From Thunnus maccoyii (lineage: Eukaryota > Chordata > Actinopteri > Scombriformes > Scombridae), in the NCBI RefSeq assembly GCF_910596095.1, contig NC_056550.1:27395001-27459000 (forward strand): 64,000 bases of DNA, given 5' to 3'. This document shows, piece by piece, positions 45,957 through 58,400 of this stretch (the first letter of the stretch is position 1; every line of letters starts with the position of its first letter). The position numbers were made by a program, and so were the translations under genes. The notes below the pieces were generated by a model, which saw only the letters and a list, made by a program, of their open reading frames with translations, made no database searches and was not told where the DNA came from.

Positions 45957-46710
45957 TCCAGATATAAATACTCTCAGCTGATTTGGTTTTGCTGCTCCAC
46001 TTAGCAGACCTCTAACTGGGTTACAGGCTGCGTTAACCGGGTTTCTCACCGCATGCCTTCAACACTGCTCCACACACTCGCATCACATTCACTGACTCAA
46101 CGACAGCTTTGTTGGCTCTAGGGATGGGAATCAAACCGTCCGATCCGTCAGAATCATATTCCTCCGACGTTATCGATTCCTCGATGACGGGTCATGTGAC
46201 GTCGATGGAAGAGGGCGGTGCAGCCTCCAGACTGTCTGCAGCACAAACACACTAGACTTATCTCCATCATTCATCTTCAACAAGGGCAGCGCTTATAAAC
46301 GTGGTAAATAATGACCTGTGAAGTCCGCTGTGAACTTTCTACAGCGAACTCCAGCAGTAACCAATCAGATGAGAGCAGCTGACCAACACACACTGCAGCA
46401 TTAAACACATTACACCAACATACAGACAGAGAGAATAGAAAATAACTCTGCTCCACTGCTGCAGGCGTGATGTTAGCTTGTTATTCTCATACCGACAGCA
46501 GACTGTAAGATGCTTTCAAATGAACACAGTTAACTTCTGGCTGCCAGTTATGTTTCATATATTCATCAGCATGCAGTAGAGATGATAAAACAGCACACAG
46601 AAAACTGATCAGGAATCAATAAAGAATCAAAAGCAGGATCGATGATGGTATTGATTCCCATCCCTGGTTGGTTCCTTTGATGTCGAGTGATGTTGAAGTT
46701 CATGTATGTA

Positions 46711-46741
<31 letters not shown>

Positions 46742-49700
46742 CCTCCGCAGTACTTTGCCTCAGTGATCAGCAGCCTGTTGGCCGTCGCCTGGATCGGACA
46801 GCAGGTGCACAACCTGTTCCTCACCTACCTGATCGGTGAGTATATCACAACAATCAGTCATTTTTTTTTCTACTCCTGCAACGGTTGAAATGAGTCACGT
46901 TCTCCAGGTTGAACACGTTTTGTTTTTACTTGTCTAGACAAGAGAAATGTGGAGGGTTTAACGTAGTAACGGCACCGTCGTGTGAACAAGCAGCAGCAAG
47001 AAACCAGAAGGTTTCCATTATAATCAAACTGCTGCTGTTGTTACTACCAGCGTCAGTCAGCGTCCGACGGGTTCTTGTGTGTCCTGCTGCTTGTGCCGAC
47101 TGTTCTCACCCACACAGGAAAACACTTCATCAGATAAGATGTTAACTTCTGAAATGGGATAATTAATCGTGTGGAATGTCAGAGACGCTTTCTTTTCTTT
47201 TCACTATATTAACAATTTACATTCATTTCACTGAAGAAGAAAACAAACGTCTACGTTTCTCTACTGTCTTAATGTCCATGTTGTTAGTAGAGAAACATTT
47301 CTCCTGTTCATCTGAGAATAATCTCCACCTTCATCACATCACTACATTTATTCATTGAGTCTGTAAAGTTCCATTTTTATACCTTTTTTCTAGCTCTCAC
47401 TAAAATTTGAGACAGTTCTTCTGTTAATAATTCAAAATACAACGTTGAATATATTCTGCTGAAATAAAACAACAAGCAGAATAAACTTCAAGTTCAAACA
47501 TTTGACTTCATTCACAAACAATGTGAAACAACATAGTTTGGTTTTATATGAAGCTGTAACTAACAACTATCACCTGGATTTAATTATTGATGAAATCGAT
47601 GTTTTTTTTTTTCCAACCAAAAGTTCAAAGCACAAAGATTTTGAGTTTAATATCATCAATAAAAACATCAAATCCTGCCGTTTGAGATGCTGGACCTCAG
47701 CAATGACTGAAACCATTAACTGATGATCAGAATAGTTTCAGATTAATTGATCGTTTCAGGTGTAGTTTTTTTACATTGATGCCACCGATCATCTCTATGG
47801 ATTACTGAGCGGATTGAATATGAAGATCAGATCATCAATACGAGGCCTGTCTAGAGAGCAGCTGATCTCTGACGATGTGACGACATTCACTCATGACTCT
47901 GCAGAAACAGAAACAGGAAGCTCTGCTCGTTCTTTGTCATCAGCTGTTCTGCTTCTGCCGGGTGACGAGACAAACGCCGCCATTCAAGTGATTTCAGTGT
48001 CTCTCGCTGCCGTCGGTGTCAGCAGTTTGCAGCGGAGTGAGGAGACTGGCTGGCTGTTCCAGGTCACATGACCTCGGTACCAGGAAGTCAGCTGATTCTG
48101 GGGCTGTGAGTCAGAAATGCAGCAGTAACATAGATCGATACCTGATCCCTGAGAAACTAGACAAAAAAAAATTCCCTTCATTATTAATGACCTGCCTCGG
48201 GGGGCGGAGGAGGGTGGGTGGGAGGGGGGGTTGTGCTGCAGGACGGGACTAAAATGTGAGAGAGAGCAGTGAGAGCTGAGATCGTCTCAGTCTTTCTGTG
48301 AATCGTCACATAAACGGAGGACAAACCCTCCTGTCAGCCGCGGAGCTGCACAGCGGCGTCGCCTCGGGCAACGCCACAGCCTGCGATCCAGCGAATCAGC
48401 GGCTCTGCTGCCGGCCGCGTCGGAGCCAATCATCAGTTAAATAAGCTGAGACATGTCAAGCATTCATCTGACAGTGAAAGCATGAGGCAGAGGGCGCATG
48501 ACTCCCAACAACAAAGTCTTCTTTTATCTTTTCATCTGAGATCAAGTTGCTCTCGAGGCTCGCTCACTTCTCCGGCTGCTTTCATGTTTTCTGGGCCTTT
48601 AATTACAAAGTGCTATGAATGATTTATATATTTTTAAAAAAAAATGCTTCCTGTTCTCCAGCCAGCCTGCGTCTGAGCAGGTGTCACTCAGACCTTCAGC
48701 TCAACCAGTCCACTGAGGTTTAAGAGTTTTCTTCTTGTTCCTCAGCGTGACGTCGGAGGCCAGAAAACCTCCTTTTTGATAAGAAAATGAGGAGTTATGT
48801 TTTGTGATATGGCGTCTTATTTTGTCAGTTGCCTAGCAGCAGTGTTCTCATGATAAACAAACACATAATTACATCATGTGCTCGGCTTCCTTTTGTCAAA
48901 AACAAGTTTGTTGTGAAGGCGGCTCAGTGTGTCTGGAATTAGTAAATTTATTCCAGAGTATAAATCAGATGTAACTGCTGGATATTTCAGTGATGATGAG
49001 AGTTGGTTCTTCTTCTCCTGAACTTCACTTTTTTACTAGTTTGTTTCAGAGTGACGCAGATTTTATGACATGTAGCTCATGTTCCTGTTTTGTACCAGTC
49101 ACATTCATAAACACGTCTCACAGCGTATTACATAAGATCATCATACACAGTTCAGACGCAGGAGATTCAGGAAGTTTTCACTGTTTTCACCTTTTGCACA
49201 CGTTACTGTAGATTTAATCTAAATGGATAAACTTGTTATTGAGTGTCGATCGATTCGTCAAAAACAGCAAAGTGGAAACACGTGTTTGAAGTTTTTTTTC
49301 AAATGTTTTAAAAATCAAAAGTGAAATCTTGATTCATACGAGTGATGGATTAATGGACCGTTTGAGCCGGAGGTGATTTATTGTTGCACTTCTAGACAGA
49401 CGAGAGGAAAACAGAGTGACGATGACACAGAAGAACAGATCATTTCTACAGTTTATCACAATCGCTGCGACAGAAGAAACATTTATTGTCTGTTTATAAC
49501 TTTACAGAGATGTGAAATCCTGTTTAAGCATCTTATAAACCTTCAAACTCCTGCATCTGTCACTCAGACTGGACTTCCTGGATTAGTTCATTGTTTCATT
49601 GATACTTGAAGCCCTTTGGGTTTTTGTGTTTTGTTTTGTTTTTTTTTAACACAAAGCTGTTTTGGTCTGAACTCACTTCTCTTCAGTTGGGATCAATTCA

Positions 49701-49765
49701 GTAACTTTATTTGACCTCCTGCCTGTTAAATCTTCACACCTCCAGTTTGTTTGCTGAGATAACGC

Positions 49766-49798
<33 letters not shown>

Positions 49799-50087
49799 GT
49801 GTTGTTTTCACAGGCTGAGTAGGAGTTCCTGTGATGAGTAAACAGGTTTAAATATATCCCTGACAAATTCCCCTTTTTTAAAATATGAATAATTAAATGT
49901 TCGGTACTTCGCCTCCATGTTTGACAGCCTGTTTGTTTGTTTTTGTTTTTGCTTCCTCTTCACCGCAGTGAGCTTCCTGCTGCTTCTGCCTGGCCTGAAC
50001 CAGCACGGCATCATCTCCAAGTACACCTGCATGGCCAAGAGGGAGATCAACAAACTGCTCAAACAGAAGGAGAAGAAGAACGAGTAA
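39942..50087 (+). CDS. arl6ip1: ADP-ribosylation factor-like 6 interacting protein 1, 203 aa
   Basis: An ER membrane protein with reticulon-like hairpins that shapes ER tubules. Exons: 39942-39977, 41758-41891, 42505-42624, 45692-45809, 46751-46835 and 49969-50087; 612 nt in phase, 203 aa plus TAA, the human length. The start MADGDNKSAN parallels human MAEGDNRSTN. The cytosolic block LEEQLQGWGEV is followed by hydrophobic hairpin segments at about residues 44-66, 70-90, 137-155 and 160-178. Between them is the invariant FGSNKWTTEQQQRFHEIC and KEEKPKMYF. The end PGLNQHGIISKY...KREINKLLKQKEKKNE carries a C-terminal KKxx ER-retrieval motif. Intron 1 has a large foldback, intron 4 a hAT element. 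Complete and apparently intact. Confidence 0.97.
40215..40790. repeat. Large imperfect foldback in arl6ip1 intron 1
   Basis: The left arm (about 40215-40424) includes gaagttggcttctgattcg, cggctgattctctgttttt, cgccttaacg and gggcgatttcactg. All reappear inverted in the right arm (40587-40790) as cggtgaaatcgctcc, cgttaaggc, cggagaatcagccg and cgaatcggaagctaacttc. Arms of about 200 bp are imperfect, with small indels, around a spacer of about 160 bp that itself pairs weakly. It is non-coding. It is either an old foldback transposon or an inverted duplication. Confidence 0.75.
41216..41450. repeat. TGCAACTAACGATT-type MITE in arl6ip1 intron 1
   Basis: ggggctgcagctaaagtg, tatcgattaatctgcc, aaacccaaagatattcaacc and the aattatcaaaatgggttat end identify a worn copy. 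Confidence 0.65.
43324..44060. repeat. TGCAACTAACGATT-type MITE split by a ~450-bp insertion
   Basis: The left terminus is at 43324-43365 (aaggctgcaattaatgattt) and the interior resumes at about 43817 with gtctgtgaaatgtgagaaa, running to the right end at 44056. The 43366-43816 insert has no recognised family. It lies in arl6ip1 intron 3. Confidence 0.55.
45052..45176. repeat. Short TGCAACTAACGATT-type MITE derivative
   Basis: Keeps both ends (ggcaactaacaataatc and actaatggttgcagctct) and ctataaaatgtcagaaa, but lacks most of the interior. Confidence 0.6.
45920..45954. repeat. (CT)n microsatellite
   Basis: About 17 CT repeats in arl6ip1 intron 4. Other simple repeats in this gene: (GT)n 46709-46741 just before exon 5, and (CAT)n 49766-49799 just before exon 6. 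Confidence 0.95.
46119..46666. mobile_element. Non-autonomous hAT element in arl6ip1 intron 4
   Basis: Terminal inverted repeats TAGGGATGGGAATC and GATTCCCATCCCTG enclose 548 bp. The eight flanking bases, gttggctc on the left and gttggttc on the right, agree at 7 of 8, the hAT signature. No transposase is present. Confidence 0.85.
47551..47759. repeat. Worn TGCAACTAACGATT-type MITE in arl6ip1 intron 5
   Basis: aagctgtaactaacaactatc, ttgatgaaatcgatg, and a closing gattaattgatcgtttcag mark the ends. The rest of intron 46836-49968 shows no gene; a short purine/GC-rich patch occurs near 48200-48250. Confidence 0.5.
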
Positions 50088-51140
50088 GAAGGAGAAGAAG
50101 AAGAACGTGTGTTTGGGATGAAGAGGAGGGAATCTCTGAAAGTTAAAACCACACAACACGGAACGGAAAGTGGAAGGAAGTTTGTTTTTGAAGAAAAAAA
50201 AAGAGAGAGAGAGGAGAGCAAAAAGATGTCTCCTGCTTCCTCGCTCTCTGCCACAGAGCAAAACACACTTTTTTTTTTTTCTTTTTTTTTTTCCTCCCAC
50301 CACACACATTGGATAAGTTTCATTTCTCCTCCCACTCTTTGACATTTCAACCTCACTTGATTTACCATCATTTTATTTTATTTTTTTTTCTTTTGAATTG
50401 ATCTGCCATGCATGCAGCCGCCACATGAAGGTTATCTGATGTTGCCACGAGTTCTCACACACACACACACACACACACACACAGTCTCCCTGTGACATGT
50501 ACGCACAGTTGAAATCCTTCTGTTTCTTAGTTTGAGCGTGCTTCGTTTTAAAGATGTCAGTAATGCTTTTAAGCCATTCCCTCTACTTAGACAAAGTGAC
50601 TACTGAGCAGTTTTTGTAGCATTACTGCATCATTTTAACCTCACATAGATTCCTTCAGTATTTTGTCTTTTTTGTTTTTTCAGGACAGTTCTTGTTACAA
50701 ATGAAGAGGTACTTTTTTTTTTTTTGTTTGTTTATTTTTTTTGCTTCTTCTGCTTTGGTTGTATTTAAATATAGCGCTGAAAACAAAACTGGATTCAAAG
50801 CAGAGCTCGTCAGGAGTGAAACTGTTTCTAGATACAAGCCTACTGCTGTACCGCTGCTAGCTGGACTCTGTGGTCTCTTAGCTCTTATACGACCCCCCCA
50901 CCCCCACCCACCCCACCCCCCCCCGCCGCAGTGTTACACTGGTGTGGGCCGTCTCTGTGTAAATATGACTCTGTTCCTGTCTGTCATCCTTTTTTTTTTT
51001 CTTCTGTTCCTGTTATTTATCTGCGTCTTTTCCTCCTCAGTCTCCTCATTTCTGGTCTGATCACTGTCTTTCAACTCATTTCATTATATGTGTTTATTGG
51101 ACATCTTTATGAAAATGAATAAAGTTCGATTTAAATTAAT
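50088..51140 (+). other. arl6ip1: arl6ip1 3' UTR with poly(A) signal
   Basis: About 1 kb after the stop, with T runs, a CA microsatellite (50456-50484), a C-rich patch near 50887-50930, and AATAAA at 51118-51123 as the likely poly(A) signal. Long minus-strand open frames here (up to 187 codons) show no recognisable protein. Confidence 0.75.
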
Positions 51141-51604
51141 TTTCACGGGACCTTTTTTTTTGTGTGTGTGTGTAGTTTATTTTTAGATGAGTGCTGTGGT
51201 TGAGCAGCAGTGTTTCATGGTCATGAAAACATCAAAACACTTCAACTGAAGTACAAATAGTCAAAAATAGAAGAAATTCATTTAATTCCATCTTCTCCTG
51301 TCTACATACAGACAGCTGTAGTAGAGCTGTGGAGCAGTTTTTCAATGAGCAGGTCGCTGTATTGTTTCTCATGCGATGCAGCAGTAAAGGCCATGAAGAA
51401 GACTGCAAGATGGTAAACAATGTCAACAATGCAGCGTTTAAAATACTTTTATGAGGAAGGAAATGGATTCATGACGTGTGTTAGAGCACCAGGATGCACA
51501 CAGTGAGTCACAGTGAACAGGCCTCAGTTCACATTAATAACACTTTGAATCCTTGAAGTGACAAGAAATACTAGTGAAGTGGTGATCTGACCCGAGGATC
51601 ACAA

Positions 51605-51957
51605 TGTAACTAAGTACATTTACTCAAGTACTTAAGTATGATTTTGAGGTACTTGTACTTAAGTATTTCTATTTAATGCTACTTTATTTTTCTACTTTAC
51701 TACATTTATTTGACAGCTTTAGTTACTTTGCAGATTCACATTAATAACAGAAATATGATCAGTAAGTACATTATGATTTATTAATATAAAGTAATGACAC
51801 ATGAATCCATTGTTATAATCCCATAAATTAATAATCATTCTGCATAAGGAATATTTCTACTTTAGGTACTTCTGGTAGATTCTGATGTTAATACTTCTGA
51901 TTTAAAGTAAAAGTTTGAATGCAGAAGTTTCTGAAGTATTTCTACATTGTGGTTTTG
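51605..51957 (-). mobile_element. Short, nested-element-free relative of the composite hAT-like MITE
   Basis: Begins gtaactaagtacatttactc and ends tctgaagtatttctacattg, i.e. the same two ends as the composite element in reverse, but with a different, shorter interior and no nested TIR element. Confidence 0.6.
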
Positions 51958-52216
51958 CTTCTTTGACTGATGTCAAATATCTCAGTCGAGTTATAAGATG
52001 TAAAGACGCAGCTGTGGAATGAACCAATATCCTTCAAACTGTTGACCTTCCAGCAAATGCAATAAAGTTGTATTTTTACTATGATGGTGAAAAGTGAAGC
52101 TTTGTTTGTTCAAATATCTGTACGCTGAAACTTTTCACTTGGTTGTGTTGTTCAAAACAAGAAAAACATACAAAATATCAAAATATCTTTACCAGATTCA
52201 TGATGTTACCTACAGA

Positions 52217-53040
52217 CAGTAGTGAAAAAAATATTCAGATCCTTTACTGAAGTAAAAATACCAATACAGCAATATAAAAATACTCCATTACAAGTAAAGT
52301 TCTGCAAATCCTACTACAGTAAAAGTACATAAGTATTATGAGCTTGATGTAGTTAAAGTATTGCAGTAAAAGTAGTGGTTTGGTCCCTCTGACTGATATA
52401 TTATTATATATGACATCATTAGATTATTAATAGTGAAGCATCAGTGTTAGAGCAGCATGTTACTGTTGTAGCTGCTGGAGGTGGAGCTAGTTTACACTAC
52501 TTTATATACAGTTAGCTAGTTTAGTCCAGTGGTTCCCAACCTAGGGGTCGGGCCCCTCCAAAGGGTCAGCAGATAAATCTGAGGGGTGGTGAGATGATTA
52601 ATGGGAGAGGAAAGAAGAAAAAACAAAGTTCTGATACACAAATCTGTTTTCAGTTTTTTGGACTTTTTCTCTAATCTTTGATTTTTGCTGAAATATTGGA
52701 TCATTTGAACATTTATTGAAATGAAAGCATGTGAGAAGTTTAGAGGGAAAAATCACTATTTGGTGGAGCTGTTAACAACTCATAGACATGTGAAATGTGA
52801 CCCCGACTACACACTGCTTTTTGTAAGACGTCAAAAGACAAAAAGGTTGGAAACCACTGGTTTCATCTTTAACAATGTGTTGTATTTTAAAAGCTTGTTA
52901 TATTATCCATTGTGTCAAATCTTCATCTGAAAAGTAACTAAAGCTGTCAAATAAATGTAGTGGAGTAGAAAGTACAATATTTCCCTCTGAAATGTAGTGG
53001 AGTGGAAGTATAAAGCAGCATCACATGGGTATAAAAACAT
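52217..53040 (+). mobile_element. Composite hAT-like MITE, copy C
   Basis: Left end cagtagtgaaaaaaatattc, one 47-bp unit (about 52318-52364), nested element at 52527-52862, and a worn right end near 53035. Sequence is almost identical to copies A and D in the shared part, so amplification is fairly recent. Confidence 0.75.
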
Positions 53041-54770
53041 ACTGTAGTACAGACTTGCTCCAGTGATGCACATCAATCAAAGCAGTAACTCCTGTTCTTC
53101 TGCTCTCACACGCTGATCTTCACATGTCTTTCTAATTTCATTTAGCTGCATATCTTGAATGACTGAGAATCTTTTGTTTCCCTTCAGGCTTGTTTCCAGT
53201 TTTCACAGCATGTTCTTAGAGAGAGGAGTCTGGTGACGCGACGTCTGCTGCAACAACTTCATCATGATCATTCAGAGTTTTATTCCAGATCGAGAATTTT
53301 AACAAATGAGCCGATTTACAGCAACATCTTCACCTCAGTGTTCGTCCTTTTAGGAAAGCATCATCACATCAGAGAGGAGGAGGAGTGTTGTGCAGTGTAT
53401 AGTTGTATAACTGCTGTGTTAGTAGAGTCTGAGTGCAGAGCAGTCTGTCTCCCTGCGTCTCGCCACCCACAGCAGCTTGTCTCTGGACCGTCTGCTGGGC
53501 TTCACTGGACCAGTCTGCTGCTTCTGTTCACCTGCAGACGAATACAACGAATCAATACTCTCCATACAACACAGTTTCCTTTTTACTGTAGAGAAAGAGA
53601 AAAGGTAAATGATCTCAGAAATGGCTCAGGATTAACAATATTATATTAATATAAAACCATCAATGCAGGATCTTTATTATTATTATTTTTACATTTGTAG
53701 GTGATATAATGTTATCATGCAGTGTTAGGAGCTGTCAACATAAATAAAATCCGCTGTCATATATATATAATAATGATAAATATATTTAAAAATCAATTGA
53801 TAAACTGTTTATGGATAAAACAACCAGATGATTTGTTCTGTCTTTTTCTTTTTTGCTTATCCAGCAAAGTAAAAAAAAAAAAACGTGACAGATCTCTGAC
53901 AGAGGGAAGCAGCATTATATTTTATTTATTTATTTTGTAACATTTAAATAACGTACCTACAACGTCACGTCTCAGGACGATTTAACATCAACTGCACATC
54001 TTATTCACACTGAACTTGGGGGGAAAATGGATTCAAATACTCTGCTGTGTATAAAATGGAATGAGCTACAAACAATGTGAAGTTACACTGTTTAATTTCA
54101 CTTGAAGATTTTAAAAGGTTTTACTTATATATTTACAATCACACCTGTAATTAATTTTGTTAATGTGGAAATAACGTCTAACATGTGTCTGAGAATTATG
54201 CGTCTGTCTTTGCTTAAAGTGTTTGTGTTTAATCTTGTCCACAGGTCTCTCCTGATCTCAGTGCGACGACCTGTTTAAATAAAGGATTAAATAAAAATGA
54301 TCTGACTCGATCCCGGTATAAACATTTAAAACACGTTAGAACACGTTCTAGTCCTGAAAGCTCTTATTAAAACAACTCTTTGTTAATACAGATGTTTCCA
54401 ATTCTGATGTTACTGGGGTTTTTTTTTAAATAATAATCACACTCATAATGAGTTCTACATATTTATATTATAATTATATTGACTGTGTGTTAACTACAAA
54501 CATAATTTAATATCGCAGTTCCTGTTGTGACCACTGGAGGGCAGCAAAGACTAATCATTCTAAATACACTCAAGTCAAAAACAGAACAAAGGTATTTATT
54601 GCATATTAAAAGTAAGCCTATTATACTATTAACATGAATACTGTATGACTATTGATACCTGTATAAATACTAATGATAAATATATTTCTTATCCCACTGA
54701 ATAGTGCAGCGTTGTAGTTATCATGTCTATAAATGTGATGGACATGATTGAATAAGATTTCTATGTAGAG
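53041..54770. other. Intergenic DNA, no gene supported
   Basis: Contains a 138-codon open frame (53233-53649) that resembles no protein I know and has no splice or promoter context. Otherwise AT-rich. Confidence 0.45.
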
Positions 54771-55120
54771 CTGCAACTAACGATTGTCTTCATTACTGAA
54801 TAATCTGTGGATTATTTTCTTTCTACAAAATGTCAGAAAATTGTGAAAAATTACGGTTATAATTGTAAAGAGTTGACATTGATGTCTCTAACTGTCTTGT
54901 TTTGTCTGAACGACAATCAATAACCCAAAGATATTCACCTTACTGTCATGTTTGACCAAAAAAACGCATCAAATCATCACATTTGAGAAGCTGAAACCAG
55001 CAAATATTTGACATTTTTTGCACAAAAAATAACAGAAATTATTATTCAATTATCAAAATAGTTGCAGATTAATTTTCTGTCAATTAACTAATTGATTAAT
55101 TGACTAATCGTTGCAGCTCT
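54771..55120. repeat. Full-length TGCAACTAACGATT-type foldback MITE
   Basis: The cleanest copy in the window: agagctgcaactaacgattg at the left and actaatcgttgcagctctgg at the right are inverted. Interior landmarks are acaaaatgtcagaaaattg, cttgttttgtctgaacgac and cacatttgagaagctgaaac. Confidence 0.85.
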
Positions 55121-55249
55121 GGTTAGTTTTGTTTACCGTAATTGAACCAAAGTATCCTCATTAACTGACAATGATGTATCAATGTGACACATAAAAACAC
55201 TTTAATGATATGAAGAATAAAACTTAAATTCCAGCTTTCAGTTAACTTC

Positions 55250-55381
55250 TTAGTCTTTTAATTCAATGTACACGACTGTTGTTGTGACCTCAATGGTTTT
55301 GGTGAAATTGAGCCCGTTCACAGTCACCTGTACAGCGACCAGGTGACCCTGCTGATCATAAACACTGACCCGGTGTGGTCT
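55250..55381 (-). other. Possible alternative last exon of the unnamed minus-strand gene
   Basis: A 43-codon open stretch (RPHRVSVYDQQGHL... to TVVYIELKD, stop 55250-55252) is in phase with a GTAAGC donor at 55506-55511 in the preceding exon. The acceptor lacks a pyrimidine tract and the donor would remove a conserved-looking end, so I favour read-through to 55404. Confidence 0.2.
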
Positions 55382-55403
55382 CTACATTCCAGTAACTGAG
55401 CCT

Positions 55404-58400
55404 CTAATAACACAGGAGTAGTTCTGCAGAGTTCACACTACCTGTCAGGATGTCGTGCTGGTGCCACTGTGTTGGTCTGCCACTGGGCTGGTGTGGTGAG
55501 CCGTCGCTTACTGGGAGTCTGTGCTCTGTCATGTAGGTGGTCTCGTACTCAGACGGATCCGGGGGGTTGGTGATCTCTCTGACAGCCTGGCCGCTGCAAT
55601 ACCGAGCCCAGTTTTCTACCTTCATGTCGGCTCTCTGGAGAAAAGACGCAGGTCAAGGAGGGTGTGAGGGTTAAAAAAAAACAGGTTTTAGTCACCCAAA
55701 ACTCAACATGCAACTCAGAAATACACACAATGACAAACATCCAAGGTCCATAAAACAGAATTCAACTCAAACAGTGTCAACTGAACATGAACAGAATGTG
55801 ATGAATCAATATGAAGCTCAAGTTCAAGTTTAATATTTGTCCCAGGTCGGAAATCTGTGCTGCAGCGAAACAAAAACATACAATACGCCACAGAAACATA
55901 CAACAGTTTACACAGATGAGTAAATATCCACCTTAAACCCCCAAAATCATCACTAGAAATATGATGCACAACATCCATCGGGTCATGTGCGTCATGTAGC
56001 AGGTGGATGTGACTCCCCTTGTTGAGACCTGCTGATAGACGTCACAGCGGAGCAGAGGAGAGACACTGAGATAATGATGTAACGGACCTGTACGCTGGTA
56101 TTTAACTTTTTTTTTTCTTCCCGAAAAACAAATAATTTTTAAAATATTTGTACGAAACAAATATTCGTAAAAAAAACCCTCACTATTTGTGCTTTGCTGA
56201 ATAATGTATTTGTATTCGGGCACATCCCTAGTTTCCACACCAGCAGATAACAGAAAATGAATCAGACTCAATAAAAGCTCTATAGAATAGTGTCATTAGA
56301 GTCGTAACAATCTGGAATTTAGCAAGTTTCCTTAAGCAAAAAAGGCGTTGCTGGCCTTTCTTACACAACATTTCAGTGTTTGAATCAAATTTCAAATCAC
56401 GATGCCCAGGTATTTATAGTTGGTTATCGATCCACTGCCTGACCCTTGACAACACTGGTGTGGGGAGCTGAGGGAGGTCGTCTGAAGCCTATAAACACAT
56501 CTGACATGCTACATGTTAGTGTTTGAACATGAACTGAAGAGTGTTGTCACTGAACGCTTTCTGTGTGAAAACAATGCAAATGTGTCACAGTTTGATCCAT
56601 AATTGTTGCTGTTGTGTCGACTGTGTGAAGAGTTTTGAAGACACAGTATTGAACCATGCAGGTACCAATCATAAAAAAACTGTAATACAGTCATGTTAAA
56701 ATGCCAGAAAAAAACTAAATAAAGCCTTAAAATGACCTAAAAATACATTTCAGAGATGCACAGATTGATTTTGGTGTTTTTCTGAAGTCATATTTGGAGT
56801 TTTGCATCATGCTGCCACTTTTTTCTACTGGATTTGGATTTTGTTTTGCACTTGTCAACATCATTTTGAAAGTTATATAAATGAAGTTTATCATGAATGT
56901 AACTTTACCGGAGTGATGTGTTTGGGCGTGTGCACATCTGCGCTGTGTGACTGCAGCGGGCCCCGCAGCGCTGTGATGTCGTCGCTGAGGTCCAGCTGCG
57001 TCTGATGCTGCGAGGGGAAGCTGGGATCTCTCAGATGGAAGATGAGAGGACGTCCGTCAGCCGACCGGCCGCAATAACTCTGACAAGAAGAGACAAAAGA
57101 GACGAAATGAGATGATCATCCTCGGTAGATTCTTTTCACTCCAAATCAGTTATTAACTAAGTCATTTTGTCCTGTTGTGCATTGCTACTGTGCTTTTATG
57201 ATTCTATCCAAATTTTATGTATTCTATTCTACATTTTTATTCATAATTATGTGCTTGTTTTTATGGGATTGTTATTCTCATCCCTCTGTGAAGCACTTTG
57301 TTGTCTTTAAATGTTCTCTTTTAAATAAACGACTTTATTTCATATTTTTGTAATTTATTTACTTGCTTTTTTTTCTTGAATTCATATACTGGTATTTATT
57401 TTTTTTGCAGGTTCCTGTCTGTCTGCTGCTTCAGGTTACAGCCAGTAGCTTCCCAGTTTGATCACCTGTTGTAGATTTTCCCTCATTTTGAAACATGAAT
57501 ATGATGTGATGTCTGTCAGTGCTAAAGAAGATCTGATTGATAAATAAATAAACAGTGTTGGAGCAGAGAACTCTTTCACTTTCTGTCCTTTAGGGTTCAT
57601 TTATGAGCTCTGAACCAGCTCTGCCAGTTTTCACACAGAAGTTGAGTTAAAACTAGGGATGTGCAGCGAGCCCAGTATTTGTATTTGTTGAGGCAGCAAA
57701 ATTATTTGTGTTTGTATTTGTATTCGAATAAAAGCGGAAAGAGGTTTAAAAATCCTGTTTTTGTTTTTATCACACTTTTAATTTTAGAAAATTAAAGTGT
57801 TACAATAAGTGTTCATGAAGTGTTTCCTTGGGAGCACTTCATTTGTGTCAGTAGTTCAGCTTTATCTCTGGGGAACACCCCAAACTCAGGAGTGATATCC
57901 AAATTAGGAAATGTGCGTCATGTAGCAGGTGGATGTGACTCCCCTTGTTGAGACCTGCTGATAGACGTCACAGCGGAGCAGAGGAGAGACACTGAGATAG
58001 TGATGTAACTGACCTGTGTGCTGGTATTTAACATGTTTTTTTTTTCTTCCCGAAAACAAATAATTTAAAAAATATTTGTATGAAACAAATATTCGTAAAA
58101 AAAACCCACCATTTGTGCTTTGCCGAATTACGTATTTGTATTCGGGCACATCCCTAGTTAAAACATGCAAACCTTTACATAATCTCTGACTCGTGCACGT
58201 TAAAGTGTTGGACACATCAGATCAGATATGTGAAGTTGCTGCAGACGTCCTGTGTTTGCTGACCTGGGTGTGGGTGGTGGTGTAGCAGGGTGCTGTGTCA
58301 CCCAGGTTCAGGGTGCTCTGATGCAGATGCCTCGGTCTGGGGTTCTTTGCTTTTCTGTGGCATCGCTGACCGTGGTGACTCGACCTCTGCTCGCTGTCCA

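Noticed and set aside
49808..50371. 187-codon minus-strand frame
   Set aside because: Antisense to the last arl6ip1 exon and its T/A-rich 3' UTR; no recognisable protein and no splice context.
53233..53649. 138-codon frame as a new gene
   Set aside because: No known domain, no convincing promoter or splice signal, and composition like the surrounding DNA.
55933..58215. Paired frames sharing a LRCDVYQQVSTRGVTSTCYMTH stretch as a duplicated gene
   Set aside because: Both frames are in sister copies of a non-coding hAT element with defined ends and target duplication. The shared peptide is trimmed here in meaning only; it has no codon-level sign of selection that I can see.
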